Assembly: GCF_014652335.1 (NCBI RefSeq)
Contig: NZ_BMYP01000003.1
Coordinates: 58,022 to 122,021, forward strand
Direction of reading: 5' to 3'
DNA length: 64,000 bases
Source: Vogesella fluminis
Lineage (GTDB): Bacteria; Pseudomonadota; Gammaproteobacteria; Burkholderiales; Chromobacteriaceae
Shown: positions 62,100-64,000 of the stretch, one piece after another
Layout of the letters: each line of letters opens with the position of its first letter
Position numbering within the stretch: position 1 is the first letter of the stretch
Translations under genes and position numbers: made by a program
The notes under the pieces: generated by a model
Seen by the model: the letters and a program-made list of their open reading frames with translations, nothing else
Told to the model about the DNA's origin: nothing
The model's database searches: none

Positions 62100-63053
62100 A
62101 TGAAAATCGTATTGGCCCCGATGGAAGGGCTTGTAGATGACGTGATGCGGGATGTGCTGACCGGGATTGGTGGCATCGACTGGTGTGTTACCGAGTTCAT
62201 TCGCGTCACCAACACCTTGCTGCCGGTAAAGACTTTTCACCGGCTGGCCCCCGAACTGCTGCAGCAGTCAAGGACGCGCGCTGGCACGCCGGTGCGGCTG
62301 CAATTGCTCGGCTCCGACCCGGTCTGTCTGGCCGACAACGCGGCAAGAGCGGCAGAATTGGGTGCCCCGGCCATTGACCTGAATTTTGGCTGTCCGGCAC
62401 CGACCGTCAACCGTCATCGCGGCGGCGCGGTGTTGCTGAAAGAACCGCAAACGCTCTACGAGATCATCACCGCGGTCCGCGCGGCGGTGCCTGCCGATAT
62501 TCCGGTCACCGCAAAGATGCGCTTGGGTTATGAAGATACCAGCCTGACACTGGACTGCGCCCGTGCCATCAGCACAGCCGGCGCTGCAGAGCTGACTGTT
62601 CATGCGCGCACCAAGGTGGAAGGCTACAAACCGCCGGCACACTGGGAGTGGTTTGCCCGGATCAAGGAAGTGATCGACATACCGCTGATTGCCAATGGCG
62701 AGGTCTGGACCCTGGAAGACTATTGCAATATCCGTGAAGTCAGCCAGTGCGAAACGATCATGATCGGTCGCGGCCTGATTGCCGCTCCCGATTTCGCCAA
62801 GCGCATCAAGCACCTGCAGCAAACCGGCAGTCGGCTGGCACTGGAGCCGTGGCTCAATGTGCTGGCGCATGTCAACAGCCTGTTCCTGCAATGTCAGCTG
62901 CGTGCCGGCGACAGCAGCTATGCCGTCAGCAGGGTCAAACAATGGCTCAAGCAGCTAAAACACAGCTATCCCGAAGCCGGCGATTTTTTCAATGAAATCA
63001 GGTCAATACAAGATTTTGCGCAATTGAAGATCAGGCTGAATGCGGGCTGTTGA
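62100..63053 (+). CDS. dusC: tRNA-dihydrouridine synthase, DusC type
   Basis: A 317-residue FMN enzyme reducing uridine in tRNA. The N-terminal VLAPMEGLVDDVMRDVLT and the active-site DLNFGCPAPTVNRHRGGAVLL, with Cys as proton donor, are typical; DusC acts on U16. The ATG at 62100 (MKIVLAPMEG) is preferred over the longer frame from 62058. Length is normal for DusC. Confidence 0.92.
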   Translation: MKIVLAPMEGLVDDVMRDVLTGIGGIDWCVTEFIRVTNTLLPVKTFHRLAPELLQQSRTRAGTPVRLQLLGSDPVCLADNAARAAELGAPAIDLNFGCPAPTVNRHRGGAVLLKEPQTLYEIITAVRAAVPADIPVTAKMRLGYEDTSLTLDCARAISTAGAAELTVHARTKVEGYKPPAHWEWFARIKEVIDIPLIANGEVWTLEDYCNIREVSQCETIMIGRGLIAAPDFAKRIKHLQQTGSRLALEPWLNVLAHVNSLFLQCQLRAGDSSYAVSRVKQWLKQLKHSYPEAGDFFNEIRSIQDFAQLKIRLNAGC

Positions 63054-63082
63054 ACACTAGGTATTTTTACGAATAGTCATCA

Positions 63083-63215
63083 TGCCGATCATCGTCGTAA
63101 CATGAAGCATGCTTTCTGATATGGAATGGCGTTCCTCATCTGAAGCGTAGCGGAGACAAATCCGTGCTTCCAAAACCTCCTGTCATCGGTGACTGATGCT
63201 GGAGGTTCTTTTTTT
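63083..63215 (+). ncRNA. Candidate small RNA or long terminator region after dusC
   Basis: Three inverted repeats follow one another on the plus strand: GGAA/TTCC near 63123-63135, a GAAGC/GCTTC hairpin with inner CGGA/TCCG at about 63142-63170, and AACCTCC/GGAGGTT at 63174-63207 followed by CTTTTTTT. The last is a Rho-independent terminator. It is 120 bases from the dusC stop, far for a simple terminator, so a separate short transcript is possible. The start is not fixed; no known RNA family was recognised. Confidence 0.35.
63174..63215 (+). terminator. Rho-independent terminator downstream of dusC
   Basis: AACCTCC and GGAGGTT flank a 20-base loop that itself contains CATC/GATG; CTTTTTTT follows. 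The T-run sets the orientation as plus. Confidence 0.7.
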
Positions 63216-63387
63216 GCCTTGCGTCCTGATGTTGGTTGCCGGAACAATGGGGGGGATGACCGGGATGAAGCCGGATTTTCCACATTTGATTTGATAACTT
63301 GTTGTTTTTAAAACGATATACGGTGTGAGAGTAATGCGCCCGAGCTGCAGCCTGTGGGCCGGTGCAGTGGGTTCCAATACGGGGTGC

Positions 63388-63885
63388 TTACGTCTCCAAT
63401 TGATCACACCGGCGCTGATCCATCCAGGCCAGCCAGCCTGCCCGATGGGCTTGTGCGTCGTACAGGGCATGGTGCCAGGGATGTGCCTTCGTGTGGTATT
63501 GCGCGACCGCCCTGTCGAAGACGCCGGTATCAATCAACGGCCGCAGATCGAACCATCCGCTCAGGTTTTCCGGCCACTCGCCATCCAACGCATCGGCCAG
63601 CAGATCCCGATCATGTTGTGAGTCGCAGGCAATCGTCACGCTGCGCGGGAGCGTGGCAAACCAGTCTCGCAACCGGGCTTGCACCTCCACTTTGAGTACG
63701 ATGGCCTCCTCGATGCGGCTGAGCTGCGTCCAGACGGCGGACTGGACGAAGGCGTTGCACTTCGAGCGGTCGAAATCCTGCACCTCCAGGTACAACTCCT
63801 GCCGACCATCCTCAGCAACCATGCCGATGCTGATCAGCTCGCAATCGATGAAATCAGTGAACTCAGTATCCAAAAAGATCAGCAT
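63388..63885 (-). CDS. 3'-5' exoribonuclease, DEDDh type
   Basis: A 165-residue nuclease of the RNase T / DnaQ-like superfamily. The Exo I motif FLDTEFTDF (Asp-x-Glu), an Exo II-like CDSQHDRDLL and the Exo III HHALYDAQAHR (His-x4-Asp) are visible, so metal-dependent exonuclease activity is expected; the type found in Rv2179c-like proteins is the nearest. The ATG at 63885 follows GGAAAT; an in-frame ATG at 63975 would add 30 poorly conserved residues. The piece upstream to 64000 shows no gene. Confidence 0.75.
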   Translation of the reverse strand: MLIFLDTEFTDFIDCELISIGMVAEDGRQELYLEVQDFDRSKCNAFVQSAVWTQLSRIEEAIVLKVEVQARLRDWFATLPRSVTIACDSQHDRDLLADALDGEWPENLSGWFDLRPLIDTGVFDRAVAQYHTKAHPWHHALYDAQAHRAGWLAWMDQRRCDQLET

Positions 63886-64000
63886 CGGTATTTCCAGATT
63901 TGGTTCTTTCCCGATTAAACCGGTAACCCATGTCCTATGGCCGAGGGTGTGCAGAATTTTGTGTAAACGGACCATTGGCGGGAAACTGCCAAATTGTCCG

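Larger units (their letters stand above)
63054..63387. other. Intergenic region after dusC
   Basis: A 334-base region without a convincing open frame. It contains consecutive hairpins ending in a T-run (listed next). The rest, to 63387, shows nothing recognisable. Confidence 0.6.

Overview
The window is a high-GC chromosomal stretch of a Gram-negative proteobacterium. The mix of housekeeping genes (an ackA-pta pair, tex, a waaF to glnE group, a glnE/YhdP-type/nitrilase/tldD neighbourhood, recN-nadK) points to the Betaproteobacteria, most likely Neisseriales near the Chromobacteriaceae. That placement is inference from gene content and composition; no rRNA or other marker is present. No tRNA, rRNA, CRISPR array or intact insertion sequence was recognised.

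Layout: 1-5.8 kb, a truncated membrane sensor, pta-ackA on the minus strand and a Rieske oxygenase. 5.9-10.8 kb, a secreted hypothetical, two tandem EamA transporters, a SpoIIAA-like protein and tex. 10.9-15.5 kb, an XRE-cupin regulator divergent from an M24 peptidase, then an overlapping GGDEF / HD-GYP pair. 15.5-24.1 kb, minus-strand genes for phoH, peroxiredoxin, Smr protein, trxB, small proteins, TetR, waaF, a zinc-finger protein and ilvE. 24.1-33 kb, glnE divergent from a 1300-residue AsmA/YhdP-type protein, a nitrilase-family amidase and tldD. 33-34 kb, a PAS protein with a degenerate GGDEF domain. 34.3-48.0 kb, a complete minus-strand Tad/Flp pilus locus with two Flp pilins, prepilin peptidase, an extra AAA ATPase, secretin, TadZ, TadA, TadB, TadC, pseudopilins, TadG and a TPR lipoprotein. 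48.3-55.0 kb, a plus-strand surface-glycan cluster (GT-C membrane protein, two methyltransferases, small DMT flippase-like protein, GT2 transferase, asparagine synthetase-like amidotransferase). 55.0-61 kb, recN, nadK, a two-component pair and msrA. 61-64 kb, a nucleoside hydrolase, dusC and an exoribonuclease.

The strongest unexplained signal is a short repeated word, 5'-AAGGTTGGCCGCAA-3'. By eye the core GTTGGCCGCA occurs about 38 times on the two strands in 64 kb (17 one way, 21 the other), where well under one is expected by chance, and 14 copies match all 14 bases. It is read in different frames inside unrelated genes, and every intergenic copy lies at a gene 3' end. Two sites carry head-to-head pairs, one of them forming a terminator-like hairpin between convergent genes. 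This is how DNA uptake sequences behave in Neisseria and Pasteurellaceae, but the word is not one of the uptake dialects I know. The Tad and glycan region carries few copies, and its 46.7-49.9 kb part is visibly AT-richer, which suggests more recent acquisition.
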